The notes: generated from the sequence alone by a model not told the origin. Counted from the first letter of the stretch, positions 48,068-60,265 are shown. The stretch: 64,000 bases of DNA from Hypholoma sublateritium FD-334 SS-4 (GCA_000827495.1 KN817567.1:55314-119313); one strand, 5' to 3'. Translations and numbers: made by a program.

Positions 48068-50964
48068 ATGGCAGAGGCCATGCCCCTCCCTCATTCCGTC
48101 TCCAACTCGACTGCCTCTCATTCAACATCCTTGTCATCCAATCCCGAGTATCTTTCAACTGCCTGTACTGATTCTGCCGCTCATTCCTGCTCGGAAGATT
48201 GCATTAGTCAGCCGACTAACCTCAGCGGGGATCGTGCAGCCAACGTCAACATCCTATTGAAGCCTGACAAGTCGATATACAGCTTCACCTGGTCGTCTTG
48301 CGATTCCGATTTCCATCTCTCAGACGGATCGCAGCAAATACCCAGCGCCCCGGAGTTGTTTGGTAAAATGAGCGGGAATAGCAGAGGTGCCCAGTCCGTA
48401 CACGGCGAGGGCGAGAAAACTGTGTCTCGCTCCAGTGCCCGTCGTGTGGCTCCTACCCTCCCTTCTCCTACCTTTTGGTCAACTCTGGCTCATCCGGAGC
48501 TCTTCGCTAAATACATACAGGCAAACGAATTATTGCCGCGTGATCGTAATCTCAAGCCACCCCCCGAAAGCCCCGTAGCATTCAAAGACCATCCATCCGA
48601 GGCACTGTCCAAACGCTATGGAAATATCAAGGCGATCGTCAAAGCGAATACGGACGAGAGCAAAATTGTCAGAAATTGTACAACCGAATGGATTTCCGAT
48701 CATTTCAAAGACGACAAGCTGCCTAAACCCTTCGACACTGTTACATTCAAAAATTCCGCACTATGGAAGAAAGCAGGCCATGGGGCCAGCGGGAACAGCA
48801 GGCCTAATTTCAGCAAGCTGCCAAATCTAGACAGCGAAGAGAAAACGGTAGAGTGGCTGAACCACTTAGCTACCAATTTGCGCAGGTGCCATGGTATCGC
48901 CGACGCGGGCCTCAAAAATCATCGCCATTTCACTAGTGAAGGGGCAAACAAATGCCTTTCCGGAGGACTTCATGGACGCAAGCCCGATATCATTTTGATG
49001 GATGAAAACTATCGCAAACTCGTCCCTCCTCATATTCGCATCAAGTGGTCGTTAGTCCAAGCGATCATTGAGGTCACATCTCAGGATGCTCGGCCATTCA
49101 GCGAACATATGAGGGGCATACTGACAAAAGCTGCCAATATCCTTCACGCCCAAATACATCGCCAATTCGTGATCGCCATCGTCATCTATGGGAAGGGGAA
49201 CAAAATGTCATTTTTCTGTTGTATTATTGACCGTGTCAACGCATCTTGCACCCAGCCACTTCTACTCACCGGTTACGGTGGTAGACTCCTTGCTCGTATC
49301 ATTTACAGCTTGACTCTTGGCGACGACGTACTTCTTGGGTTCGATCCCGCCTTTACTATCGACCGCCTCACTGGTGATCCAATCCATGTGATTGTCGACA
49401 ACCAGAAGTTCATATTCATCACCGAAATCTTCAACTCACCATATCTTTTTGGCCGCGGGACTCGAGTTTTTATCGTCCAGTCAGACAACGATGGCCGATA
49501 CTATATCCTGAAGGATTCCTGGATTCTTGCCTCGCACAACGTCTCTGAGGCCGACAACATCAAGATGATCAACAAGGCAGCCCAGAGCGCGGATGTCGAT
49601 CCACGCCTTCGAAAACTTTTACCGCAACTTATTGCTTGCGATGAAAACGCTGGCAGTACCGCATTGAATCGATCCTTGTTGCTTGGTGCCTGCGACAATG
49701 AACGCCGTCGTCGTCGCTTGATCACTGGCCCGATTGGAGATCCTATCACTTCATACTGTTCTCGTGTCGAATGCCTACAAGCATTCATTGATATTACTGA
49801 CCGTAAGTACTCAAAGTGGCCATTTCCTTTGTATATTACTCATTTGCTTTATAGAACTGAATTTCATGAATGGAAGATGTCGTCTTGTCCACAGTGACAT
49901 ATCAATGAACAACATTATGATAGTCAGAATGCTTCCGAATATCGTCGTTCCGTCAGCTGGTTCTAGTTCTGCATCTTCACTGCCTACTTGCAGTGCCACT
50001 GGGGAGCAGCCCGAAATTTCCTCTCCACTACCGCTAGTGGAAAATCCCACCCCATCATCGTCAGCAAATTCTTCCCCGTCGTCAACGCCCGCAGTCATGC
50101 CTTCTGGCGTCGAGTCTAGCGTTCTCAATTCCGATACAGTGCCTTGGGACTCTTTAAAACCGTGCGACAAGGACGGATTACATCATGACGTACCATCTGG
50201 TGGAGGGGTCATCGATCTCGACTACTCCCATTGCAATACCCTAGCTTCGATGAAAAGATCGGTACGTTTGTGATTTATTATAATTTCTCCATTAATATAT
50301 GCTAATCATTACTTGTACATAGGGGACATTGCCCTATATGGCGGTCAATCTCCTCAATCCAGAAATCGAAGGAGCAGGTGTAGTTCATCGGCTTTCACAC
50401 GATCTTGAGTCGCTGTGTATGGTCCTCATACATATCGTGCGTTTTTCGTATGGGCCTATCGGTACCATCAAAGGCGCTCTCAATCCGCCAACTCACCGTG
50501 TTTCCCAATGGCACCATGAAGACGACCTTGAGGTGCTCGAAGATAACAAGAAAATGGACCTCAAGGCTCTCGTTGAGAAGCCAGGACGATTCATCAACGG
50601 TTATTGGGCTCCTATTATACCACACATGCAGAAACTCATCAAGCTTGTCTACCCCGGGATCGTGACTAACGACATGGACAGCTCCGCGCTCAAATATGAA
50701 GATTTCAGAGCTGTTCTTGTCGCAGCTCGTGATCATTGTTCCGCGGTTGCTGATACAGATGTCATATACAACTATGCCGCATTCAACACTGCATTCGGTA
50801 CTACTGGTCAGAAGCGCCCTCGATCTGCAAGCCCTGTAGGTGATGAAGAACATCGAAATGTCCGTCAACGTGCTTCCGCCACGGATACTGTCATCCCAGA
50901 GGTTTCCTCAGTTCTTCCTTTTCCTGACTCTGTCGGAACCTCGCCAGCTTTGTTTGACGATTGA
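48068..50964 (+). CDS. FunK1-type fungal protein kinase carried by transposon 1
   Basis: Three exons (48068-49802, 49855-50261, 50323-50964) give 927 residues. FunK1 kinases are expanded in mushrooms; their substrates are unknown. Residues up to about 130 are disordered. The FunK1 N-terminal domain follows (KWSLVQAIIEVTSQ, VIAIVIYGK, GGRLLARIIYSL, LLGFDPAF). The kinase core has a glycine loop (LFGRGTRVFIV), the lysine strand YYILKDSW, the catalytic loop RLVHSDISMNNIMI (His, Asp and Asn all present), and IDLDYS at the DFG position after a long Ser/Pro insert of about 80 residues. It ends with GTLPYMAVNLL and a C-lobe (LSHDLESLCMVLIHI). The key catalytic residues are present, so activity is plausible. 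It lies 282 bp after the transposase stop and 254 bp before the accessory gene. Confidence 0.85.
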
Positions 50965-51218
50965 CGCTATTTCTCCATGTATTATGTCATTAGCAGCTTA
51001 TCGGTGTGCGTGTAGATGGGGTCAGCATGTTGTTGTATTTGTGTATGCCATCTTGTACCCCTGTCGTTCAGATTGCCCAATTACATGTACTTAATGTCGT
51101 CGAGAAATATATATGGAGGAGTATTTGTAAGCAATGTCGCCATCAGAATACAAGCCAAAATATAAGTTCGTTTTTTCGTGGCTCTGTCTACTTGTCCAAA
51201 CCTGTTCACATTCAATGA

Positions 51219-53106
51219 ATGGACCTGCCTCGAATGCCAAGTCCTGCTCCGACAGATAGCAGCTTCCCTGCTCCTCTTCATCCTACTGGCCATTCCCCTC
51301 TATCAGGCTCTTGGCCAAGCGCGGCACAATATCTGTCACAGAGCATTCCGGGTTCACAAGTGGTACGTAGTTTATAATTACCTTCTGACACTGTTAGGCT
51401 AACTTGCTCCTGAACGATAGCCATGGTCATCATCAAATTCTCTAGAGTCTAGCTGGTCCAACGCCAGCAACACAAACCCCTACGTACCTTCAGCTCAATA
51501 TCACCATCTTCTCGGTCGATTCAACGAGTCGCAACGAGAGAATTCGTCACTTTTGAGCAAGAATGCAGCACTGGAAGCTAGAGTCGATACCCTCCTGTAA
51601 GAAAATTTATATTCCAACTATTAACCATCTAACGACAATAATAGAATGGCATACAACATGCTTTTGACCCGTATCCCAGCATCCACCGACACCCTCAAGA
51701 GTCACACCACCCTCCGTCGCGAAGATTATCCCAATGTTCGGTTCTGGACCAGGCATGAGTGGAACAGTGCTGCGCAGGATGACATTCTTCAAGTTGATCT
51801 ACCCGAAGACTCCGAAACATTTCCTGAACTTGAGGAAGAGGGAACTGATTTGAAGGAACCTGTACCGGCTCCTGCCTGCCGTGGTAAGCATCGAGCTTCG
51901 CAAGGAATTAATGTGACTATGAAATATATCGAATATGAGGACGGCTCGGTGGTTGATGGCTTTCGAGCAGCAGAGATCCGACGATACGCACGGTCAATTT
52001 GGGTCCAAATGGCCTTAGAGGAAAAGCTGCCCCGAACATGGAGTGACGCTGATGCCAAGAGCCTGACCGCCTACAACGAATCCATGATACAGCGCTTTCC
52101 TGAGCTCGGCCTTTGTGCCGCGGACTGGAAAGCAAATATGGTCGCTACCGACAACTACCCTTCGTGGCGACATAACTGGCTGAAAAAAAAGGGAAAAGAC
52201 AATAGTAAGTCGAAACGGCCAAACGACAATAAATCAGAAGCAAGTATGAAGAGGCAGAAGAAAACGGATGAGTGCAGTGATGAGCTGCATGCCCCCACTC
52301 TGCTGGAAGCCGAGGCTCAACAGCCACTCAATACGGTAGGATCTCTTTATTCATTTGTATGGCTCCATATTGACGTCTTGTAGATATTTATACCGACAGT
52401 CAATGTCATCCCAGGGACTCCAGGTATAAGTCCTCGCTCTGCATTTGTGCCTACTGCACCAGGTCCAAGTCAGGTGAGTTTATTCAACCTGAACTTTGTT
52501 ACTCTTCTGACCATCGTAATAACATGCTCCGTTCATGAATTAATTTACAGGAAGGTACCCTGTCTCAGACCCAGCCCACCCTCTCTCAAGATTTCAATTT
52601 TCCTGTAAAGTGATTGTTTGCGTCTCGTTTTGTAAGTTGCTCAAATGATCCCTTATTTTGTCAGATCAGAAATCCCCTTGCGTTAGACGTGCCACCGTAC
52701 ATTCCATATCATTATCTTGCATTACCCAAAGACTCTTCTGCACCTGCTGCTGTTAATTCGCCCGGGCCCAGCACCCCAATGCCACCACCTTCTGAACAGG
52801 ATCCTACCAACAACGGCGCCAAACGCTCGAAGGGGGCACGTATGCGACCTTCGAAAACTACCACAGCCCGGTACGTAATTCCACTCAGTCCTGCGAACGT
52901 TAACTTACATGTTTTACTGAAGAAACTTATGTGCAATGGAGTGGGTTAAATCCTACCCTCATGGTACAACAGATGAATTCAAAGCGTACTATAATGGCCT
53001 GTCCGAAGAACAAAAGCAGGTCCGTCGAGTCTTTAGTCTACAGCATAGCTACCTATCCTTACTCCCTTTTCAGGTCTGGGAAGATAAATCGAAGACTGCT
53101 TCTTGA
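51219..53106 (+). CDS. Accessory protein of transposon 1, function unknown
   Basis: Eight exons (51219-51362, 51421-51596, 51645-52335, 52384-52473, 52551-52604, 52665-52870, 52923-53019, 53074-53106) join exactly in frame to 496 residues, strong support for a real gene. The start MDLPRMPSPAPTDSS leads into a Ser/Pro-rich part and a short coiled-coil region (RFNESQRENSSLLSKNAALE). A conserved core follows: YPNVRFWTRHEWNS, RGKHRASQGINVTMKYIE, DGFRAAEIRRYARSIWVQMA and ATDNYPSWRHNWLKKK. The C-terminus is lysine-rich, then Pro-rich, with a final block (AMEWVKSYPHGTTDEFKAYY) resembling a DNA-binding or protein-contact helix bundle. I recall similar proteins beside fungal Tnp2-type transposases. 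A role as second transposition protein (like TnpA of CACTA elements) is inference. Confidence 0.65.
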
Positions 53107-53409
53107 AGCTTGAAGAATGGGGATCTATTGGACATCATCAATTCGCGGCGTCGCAGTGAGTATGTCATCGTGTAGCCATCGTGTGCCATTGATTAGGAAA
53201 AATTACGTAATCACTTTCTAATCAATTAAATTCGATTTTTCTCATTCTCTTGCCAGTTGATTGGAATCGAATTGAATAGATATATGGTTGATTTAACTAG
53301 GTGAACACCTTGTAGAGTAGAATTTCATTGATAAATGAGACAATGGGAGTACCTATAACTCGCGGTAGTCCGACTTACTTCGGAATGGTCCGAGGCATTT
53401 TTGACTGGG

Positions 53410-53416
53410 GGTTATG
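53410..53416. repeat. Target-site duplication of transposon 1, right (GGTTATG)
   Basis: Identical to 43045-43051. GC-rich repeat sequence resumes immediately after it. Confidence 0.85.
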
Positions 53417-53994
53417 TTGGACGCGCGCTCGAAGTCGGGGGAGTGGGCGGGGATGCGTGGCTTTGAGGGGACGGCGCGGATGGTGCGTGCGCGTGATCGG
53501 CTGTTTGGGTGTTGCGTTGAGCTGCACGATGTGGAGGGGTGAATCGAAGAGTGTCGAACGAAGGTATGCAGCTGACGTGCGTCGCGCGCGCTCAAAAGCG
53601 GAAGAGTGTCCAGGCGAGTCGTGGGAACTCCCAGCTCGTCGTTCGCGGTCTGCAGACTCGGCGGAGTCGTCGTCAGTACAGTCACGTCTGTCCTCCCCGT
53701 CCTCCACAATCCGGGGTCTCGAAAGGAGAATCGCCCCTCGTCAACACGCGTCGATTCTAACTGGACAATGTCTCTAAATCCCTGTAGCGCTTCATCGACA
53801 TTCATGACGCCGGCGGTCGCCGCATACTTCCCATCCACGCTCTCACTCTCTGCTACGCGTCTCTGGTGCAAACATTTGACTTACCTTGCTCGCCACGCCG
53901 CTCCCTGCTTCCCCAATGCCCCAGAAGCGACCGACATGCGCAACCGTCCCTCTGGGCGTGATGACGATCTGTCAGCGCTGCTGCTGGGCAAGCT
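53417..53994. repeat. GC-rich repeat copy B, segment between the two transposons
   Basis: A 578-bp match to 31640-32221. It ends with the CT that is duplicated on the far side of transposon 2. Confidence 0.85.
53993..53994. repeat. 2-bp target-site duplication (CT) of transposon 2, left
   Basis: Matches 62835-62836. The pre-insertion sequence at 32220-32221 has one CT. Confidence 0.7.
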
Positions 53995-54324
53995 CATCAG
54001 GAAAACGGTAGGTCTAACTTTGAGTAACTTTCGCTACTTTCCAAAGGTGCAAAGTTGCGAAAGTAATAAAAGTATATCCATCTTTGGAAAGTAAGGTACA
54101 ATGTCTTTGAAAGATGTTGACCAACTTTGGGCTTCTTTCAAAGGCATCCCAACACTTTCAAAGTAGTATAATTTTACTTTGTAATGCATCTTTGACTTTG
54201 AATTAACATGTCTTTCGCGTCTTTGATCACACTTTAGGCTCGCAGATTGGGTGGTATTTGATGCAAATCAATATAGAATAATGAATGGAATAAATTCGGC
54301 TACTTTGAGCCACTAACAAGCGAT

Positions 54325-56659
54325 CTATTCTCTCGCAGACGCATTACTACTACTCCCAGACCCGCCAGTCAGAACATCGTCGCTGGACGGCGCCGGGGCA
54401 GGCTCCACTGACTCAGACGATCCGTCATAGTCTCCTTCCACCTCCGAAGAATTTGGGTCGGACTTATAGTTGAATTCCATTGATGGGTCTTCAATGATTT
54501 CGGATGAATCGCCTTGCTCCGGCAATCCTGTCGAGGAAAGGGAGCGGCGCGCTTTCCGCTTCTTGCTTGAACCCAGGTAACCAGCGGCGGTTGTGAAGAT
54601 ATCTCGCCAGTTGGTATCGGTCAGTGCTGCTGTGCTTTTCAAGAATCGAGACGCACGACGATTGGCCACTCGGATCAATGAACCCTGCTTTGAGCCCTTT
54701 TTTCCCGTGTCGACTATTTTCTGCTCAATGTAATCCCCATAGTTGTCACAGGAAAAGTAGCCCGTGCTGGACGTGGGCTCTATGTGTTCGCCAGTCCGAC
54801 GTAACTTGAATGCATGTTCAACCTTCAAATTGATCCAAAAACCGATCAGCGTGATGACAACATACATATGAGAAACATATATGCACAGCCTGTAACGCCA
54901 GGATGAGGGCTCCGACTGGTTTCTCGTCATCTTCTAGGTTGTCTGGGTTTGGTATGTCGTCGTATTTGATAAGATGAGCATGGGACAGGGTGTACAAGAT
55001 TAGTTCGTTCTGGAACATGCCCTAGTATGATACCAAACATTTGGGTAATCAGTTTACCTAAACAATAGATTGCAGCGTACCTTTTTTCGTATGATGTTGT
55101 TGTCATCCTCTGTCCACTCCCGCCACCAGAAAGGACAATGAGGCGGTGTGCCCTTTTCGGAGAGACAAAGCTCGCACATATCCGCGATTCTCTCCGAAGA
55201 GTCCAGTGCATCTGGATGGGCTTCGATCCACTGATCAATGGATCGTATTGCGGCAGTAGCAAAGCTGTTTCTCCAGTTACAGATCCGAGCAGCGATCTAA
55301 ACGGACGACACTTCAGAGAGACACTGAACGATGCGCGCAGACTTACCAGACCACACCAGACATCTCCATCCTCGACAGTGTGCACCCCTTGACCAAAAAC
55401 CAAGTCGACAATCCCTTGTACTTGAGAATACGTGAGATTAGACCAAGGTGTGATGGTGCCTGCTTTGATTTTAGCCAGGCGTGTGACGACTCCAGTGAAC
55501 TGAGTGATTGTGTCTGGTGGGAGATGACGAGTTGTCCAGCGCGCAGCACCACCGCGTGCATCTTTCTTGGTAGAAGGACGCTTCAACTGATGCCCAGGGA
55601 TGATTTGAATCATTGGCTATAAAACGAGAGGTTAGAAAGTTTGTGAGAAGGATAGCACATACAATTTTGTCCTTCGCTGAGCCCTTAGATTTGTTGCGCT
55701 TTGAACCAGTAAGGGCGGCCCTCTCTACTTGGTCATTATCATGGTCGCTGGCAAAACCGCTCACATCCTGGACCATTGAACCTTCGTGGGGTTGTTCAAG
55801 AGTACTTCGCGAGGAGTCGGAATGTTTGCATGCATTGGGGTTTTTTGCTTCCCAGTTCGCAACAAGGCCTCCTTGGTTCGATTTCTTTTTCTTTTGTGGT
55901 GGCTGAGATGGAGTGCGTCTGATCTTCAAGTATGAGAACTTAACAAATTTTTGAAAGGAGTACGAACTTGACCGTGGAAGCAATCAAAGGTGTTCCAGCC
56001 GATGCAGTGGTTTGCCTGGTTGCAGTGACATCTGCGCGGCCAGGTTTGGACTTCCCCTTTTGGGTTTTCTTTCGCTTGAGTCCTGCCTGTGGCGCTTCGT
56101 CTTGACTGGCATCAGGATCAACCTCTTCCCCTTCCGAGTCCTCACCCGAGTCCTCCTCTTCTGGCTCATATATATCGTCCTCACCTCCTGATTCATCATC
56201 TTCAAGGAATCCTGGATCAACAATATTGTTGACTGTTGGTTGGTTCTTCGACTGCAGGACAGTGCCTGGACACCATGTAAGCAGAAGCTAGACTTTTCAA
56301 AACAGATTGTAAACTCAACGACCTCGCCCAGCTGTAGCAGCAGTATTTTCCTCCTCAGATTCATTTTCTCCGGTGTCGTCACTCAGTGCAGCCACTGCAA
56401 ATAAAACCAGGTACTGTCAGCTTGGTATCAAAGAGTAGATTTTATTTCTCAGCAAACCATGTTCATTTTCTTTGCCAGCAGCAAATTTTTGTGGCCTAAA
56501 TGGCTGAACAGCTGCAAGGCAACGGTTTTGAGGAGTTTTTCTCGCAAGATCTTCCTCGCGCAGAGTGTCTTCAACAGCTCCCGCGGCCTTCAGAGATGCC
56601 TTCTGAAGGTGCTTGGCAACTCGTTCATCCAATTCTGCGAGCCGGTTAGCTTCCCTCAT
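54325..56659 (-). CDS. Accessory protein of transposon 2, function unknown
   Basis: Minus-strand gene divergent from the transposase. It starts MREANRLAELDERVAKHLQK (a short helix) and ends SSSNASARE at 54325. Spliced exons give a very acidic middle (GENESEEENTAATAG; EPEEEDSGEDSEGEEV) and basic stretches (LKRKKTQKGKSKPGRAD; PQKKKKSN). The likely folded part contains WSNLTYSQVQGIVDLVFG, IAARICNWRNSFATAAI with DMCELCLSEKGTPPHCPFWW (possible zinc knuckle), MFQNELILYTLSHAHLI and PVGALILALQAVEHAFKLRR. An acidic Ser-rich tail follows. The last two blocks remind me of domains common in mushroom transposon passengers, but I cannot name the family. Seven or more short introns make some boundaries approximate. 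Confidence 0.6.
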
Positions 56660-56968
56660 CTCAACTTGGGTTCGGTGTTTTGCTGGTGCATCTAAGCTTC
56701 CCGGGTGAGCCTCTTTGTTTTTTGTTCATGTTTGTATCTGAGACAGAAATGGGTTAGGCACTTTGGCTTTCGACGCACCACCTGCCATCCTGATTCCAGT
56801 ACCCGGGTGGAAGTCTTACGTGGATTTGGCGTGGACACGAGCAAAAAAATAAGGTTTGTTCATGTATTCTCGGAGTGTTTGTTTGCTCACATTGGCTGAA
56901 GGCACTGTTTGCCTCCGTTCACGCCCAGTCTGCTCGATGCTCATTCTTTCCCTCAAAGTCCAAAGAAA

Positions 56969-59900
56969 TGCCTCGTACTTTGAAGGAGCGGAGTATTCCC
57001 TGCAGCATATGCCACCAACTTTTCACTAATCGCGGAGGCCTCAACAATCATCTCCGCATACACGCAAAGCCAAATTTGACACGCCAGACACATACTCCCG
57101 CCGCGGTCTCACCATCGCGAAGTCCTTCACCAAACTATAATATATTCAATGATGAATTCAGTGCCTATCCTGGTCCGGGCTCTGATGGAGATGATACCAA
57201 TGCAGCAGGAGTGGGGGAAGGCCACAAAACAACTTTCCATCCTTTGATCAATGGTGCATACTCACACATACATGATTTCATCTGACCGTGTCTTATGGTG
57301 CATAATCAGGTCTCCCATGCAACTCTGAAGGCCAATTTCTTCCGGAAAATGCACCCCCTCCACCACCAGAAGCACCAACGACAGGATTCTTCCCTTTCAG
57401 TGATTGCTCCTCGTTTGAGCTGGCCAACCTTCTATTCCGTCGGGAGCAAATGTCTGGTGGAAATATCAATGATCTTCTACAGATTTGGGCATCAAGCCTC
57501 CCGGATGACCAGGACCCACCATTCACAGGCAAGCAAGACATGTACGAGACAGTCGACCAGATCAAGGACGGTGATATTCCATGGGAGAGTTTTGACATCT
57601 GTTTCAATGGTGATATTGCAGAGGGTGACACAACTGCATGGAAACACTCCAAATATGAAGTCTGGTTTCGTGACCCTCGACTGCTCCTTCACACTCAGCT
57701 ATCAAATCCCGATTACACCAAAGAAATGGACTTTGCACCAAAAGAGGTTCGCAATGAGAAGGATAGTTGTCGTTACCAGGATTTTATGTCAGGGGATTGG
57801 GCATGGCGACAAGCGGTAAGTCGATGATTATTTCTGTGGGGAATACCATTAATATCATATTTTCTAGGATATCCTGGCCCAAGATCCGAAGAACCATGGC
57901 TCCGCATTCTGTCCTGTAATTCTTGGAAGTGACAAGACCACGGTCTCTGTGGCTACTGGGCAGACTGAGTACTACCTGGTGTACATATCCAATGGACTTG
58001 TTCATAATGGTGTCCGCCGTGCGCATCGCAATGCACTCATGTTGCTGGGATTTCTTTCGATTCCCAAAAGTGCGTATCTAGGCTAAATACTTGCAACTGT
58101 CTCTTGTGTCTAATGTGCATATATAGCTGAAAGTGCACATCAAAACACCGATGAATTCCGCAAGTTTCAAAGGAGCCTATTTCATGGCTCTTTGAATCAA
58201 ATTCTCCAGCCGCTCAAACAGTACATGGAGGCTCTGGAAATTGTCCGATACGGAGACGGGTATTTTCGCCGGACTATATATGGCCTAGGTCCCTATATCG
58301 CTGACTATCCAGAGAAAGTGTTGCTCGCTTGTATTGTCCAGGGGTGGTGTCCCAGGTATGCTATGCTACGACTCGGATATGCAGTGAACTTTAATACTTG
58401 TCTCTAGGTGCAATGCACATTGGGATAATCTGGACAATGCCCAGGCTGGGAGACGCTCGCATGAACTCACCTGTGCTCTGTTTGCGGCTGTTGGGAACAA
58501 GGCGCTATGGGACGAGTATGGAATCATTAGTGATATCATGGCACGTAGTTCACCAACCTTTCCATAATTTCTCTTTAACAATTGTGCAGCCGTTCACTTA
58601 TGGATTCCCAAGAGCCGACATTCACGAGCTACTTTTGCCCAACCTTTTACATCAAATTATCAAGGGGATGTTCAAAGATCACATCGTGACCTGGGTGACA
58701 GAGTACATACAAGATGAACATCCAGCAGCGGAGGCCAAATGCATCTTGGATGATATAGATCGGCGGTGAGCCTGTTATCACACATCCTCCCAATATCAAA
58801 GCTTATGTTGTCGGTCTGTCAGTATTGCTGCAGCTCCTCCCTTTCCAGGACTGCGCCGATTTCCAGAAGGTTGAGGGTTTAAACAATGGACAGGCGATGA
58901 TTCAAAGGCTCTGATGAAGGTTTGTCTCCTGTTCATAGATCCATTCAGCTCATTGTCACACAAATAAAATACTAGGTGTATCTCCCTGCTGTTGTTGGGC
59001 ATATTCCATCGCAGATGGTGCACGCCATCAGCTCATTTATGGAGTTTTGTTATCTGGTGCAGAGATCAGTTCTTGAAGACGATGATCTCGTCGCAATCGA
59101 TGCAGCTGTTGCCGACTTCCATGTTCATCGTGTCGCATTCAACAGCATTTGCCCAGATGGGTACTCTCTACCTCGCCAACATTCCCTAGTTCACTATCGG
59201 CACCTAATCCGTGAATTTGGCACACCCAACGGTCTATGCTCATCGATCACAGAATCGAAACACATCAAAGCCGTCAAAGAACCCTGGCGGCAATCAAGCA
59301 GGTTCAACACGTTAGGCCAAATGCTTCTCACAAACCAATGTCTTGACAAACTTGCAGCCCTCCGCATACAACTCCAAGCACAGGGATTGTTACAAGGATC
59401 CATATTCGATGATGCTGCACCAGGAGCCATTGTCCAGCACCCACAAGGCGCCACATTACTCGACAACGATGATGGAGATGGCGGAGGGGTTGACGGAGAT
59501 GTTCTTGGGGATGTTAAGCTTGCTAAAAAACCCAGTAAGCCCATGATATCCAACAAAGAATGGTGCACGACTGAACTGAATTCGAATTCAGTCAGAAACA
59601 TCCCTCGTGATGTTGTATCTCTGGCCGAACACTTGGGTGTACCTCAGCTACCCTCCTTGGTGTCTCGCTTTCTCTATCAGCAGCTGAACCCAGATGCCAT
59701 CACCGACGACGCTCCCTTGGAAGATGTTCCTCTTGAAATTTGCCCAAGATTTACTGGCAACGTCTGGGTGTTCCCTTCCGCCATTGCAACATACTACGCC
59801 CCATCGGATCGTTCAGGGACTAAAGGGATGTTCAGGGAACGCATACGAGCTGTCAATTCTTGGAGAAATAGACCCGAGCGAAGAGATTGCGTATTTGTCG

Positions 59901-60265
59901 AACATGACTCCGAAACAGCAGGGTTTCGTGGCTGTCTCGTTGGGCATGTCCATTCCTTTCTTCGGCTTCATCATGAAGGGGTCTATTATCCCTGCGCATT
60001 AATTTCATGGTTTACTGCCATTGACAACGAGCCTTGTCCCGACACCAGGATGTGGAAGGTGCAACCAGATTTTGATACATCTGGCCATTGTTCTATTGAT
60101 ATTATACATATAGATTCTATTCTGCGCAATGCTCACTTAATGGGAGTACATACGGACTGCACATTTTTACCGCGTAGTTTTCGGTATTACCACACTTTGG
60201 ATAGCTACAAATATTTCTATGTAAATAAGTACATAGACCATCATGCGCATGAGATTGCATTTTGA
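56969..60265 (+). CDS. Plavaka-family transposase of transposon 2, with one in-frame stop
   Basis: Eight exons (56969-57253, 57310-57815, 57868-58069, 58127-58355, 58408-58544, 58590-58765, 58823-58919, 58976-60265) join with correct phases to 974 codons. The N-terminus has a C2H2 finger (CSICHQLFTNRGGLNNHLRIH). Plavaka hallmarks follow: NSEGQFLPENAPPPP, FELANLLFRREQMS, WKHSKYEVWFRDP, VSVATGQTEYYLVYISNG, RCNAHWDNLD, PFTYGFPRADIHELLLPNLL and HQIIKGMFKDHIVTWV. Then come AAPPFPGLRRFP, PSQMVHAISSFMEFCYLV, SLVHYRHLIREFGTPNGLCS and ITESKHIKAVKEPWR. Codon 529 (58872-58874) is TGA where the family normally has an amino acid (I expect Arg, one transition away). The copy is therefore probably inactive, or the stop is a sequencing error. 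Plavaka transposases belong to the CACTA-like group. Confidence 0.85.

Larger units (their letters stand above)
43052..53409. mobile_element. Transposon 1: 10.36-kb DNA transposon with Tnp2 transposase and FunK1 kinase cargo
   Basis: The ends are inverted copies: the left starts CCCAGTCAAAA and the right ends TTTTGACTGGG. Imperfect similarity continues inside (GTCGGA subterminal motif on both sides). Both ends are bordered by GGTTATG. The flanking GC-rich sequence on the two sides joins to a continuous match of the copy at 31,600-31,700, so the boundaries are well supported. Inside are three multi-exon genes on the plus strand: a Tnp2-type transposase (44587-47785), a FunK1 kinase (48068-50964) and an accessory protein (51219-53106). 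The interior is clearly less GC-rich than its host DNA. Intact frames in all three genes suggest recent activity. Confidence 0.85.

Noticed and set aside
43052..53409. KDZ-type transposase as identity for transposon 1
   Set aside because: The conserved blocks (IDGAQLY, IPGPKKPKN, TADGPAMAYLNGLVGHHG) are those of Tnp2 proteins, and I do not see the KDZ core motifs.
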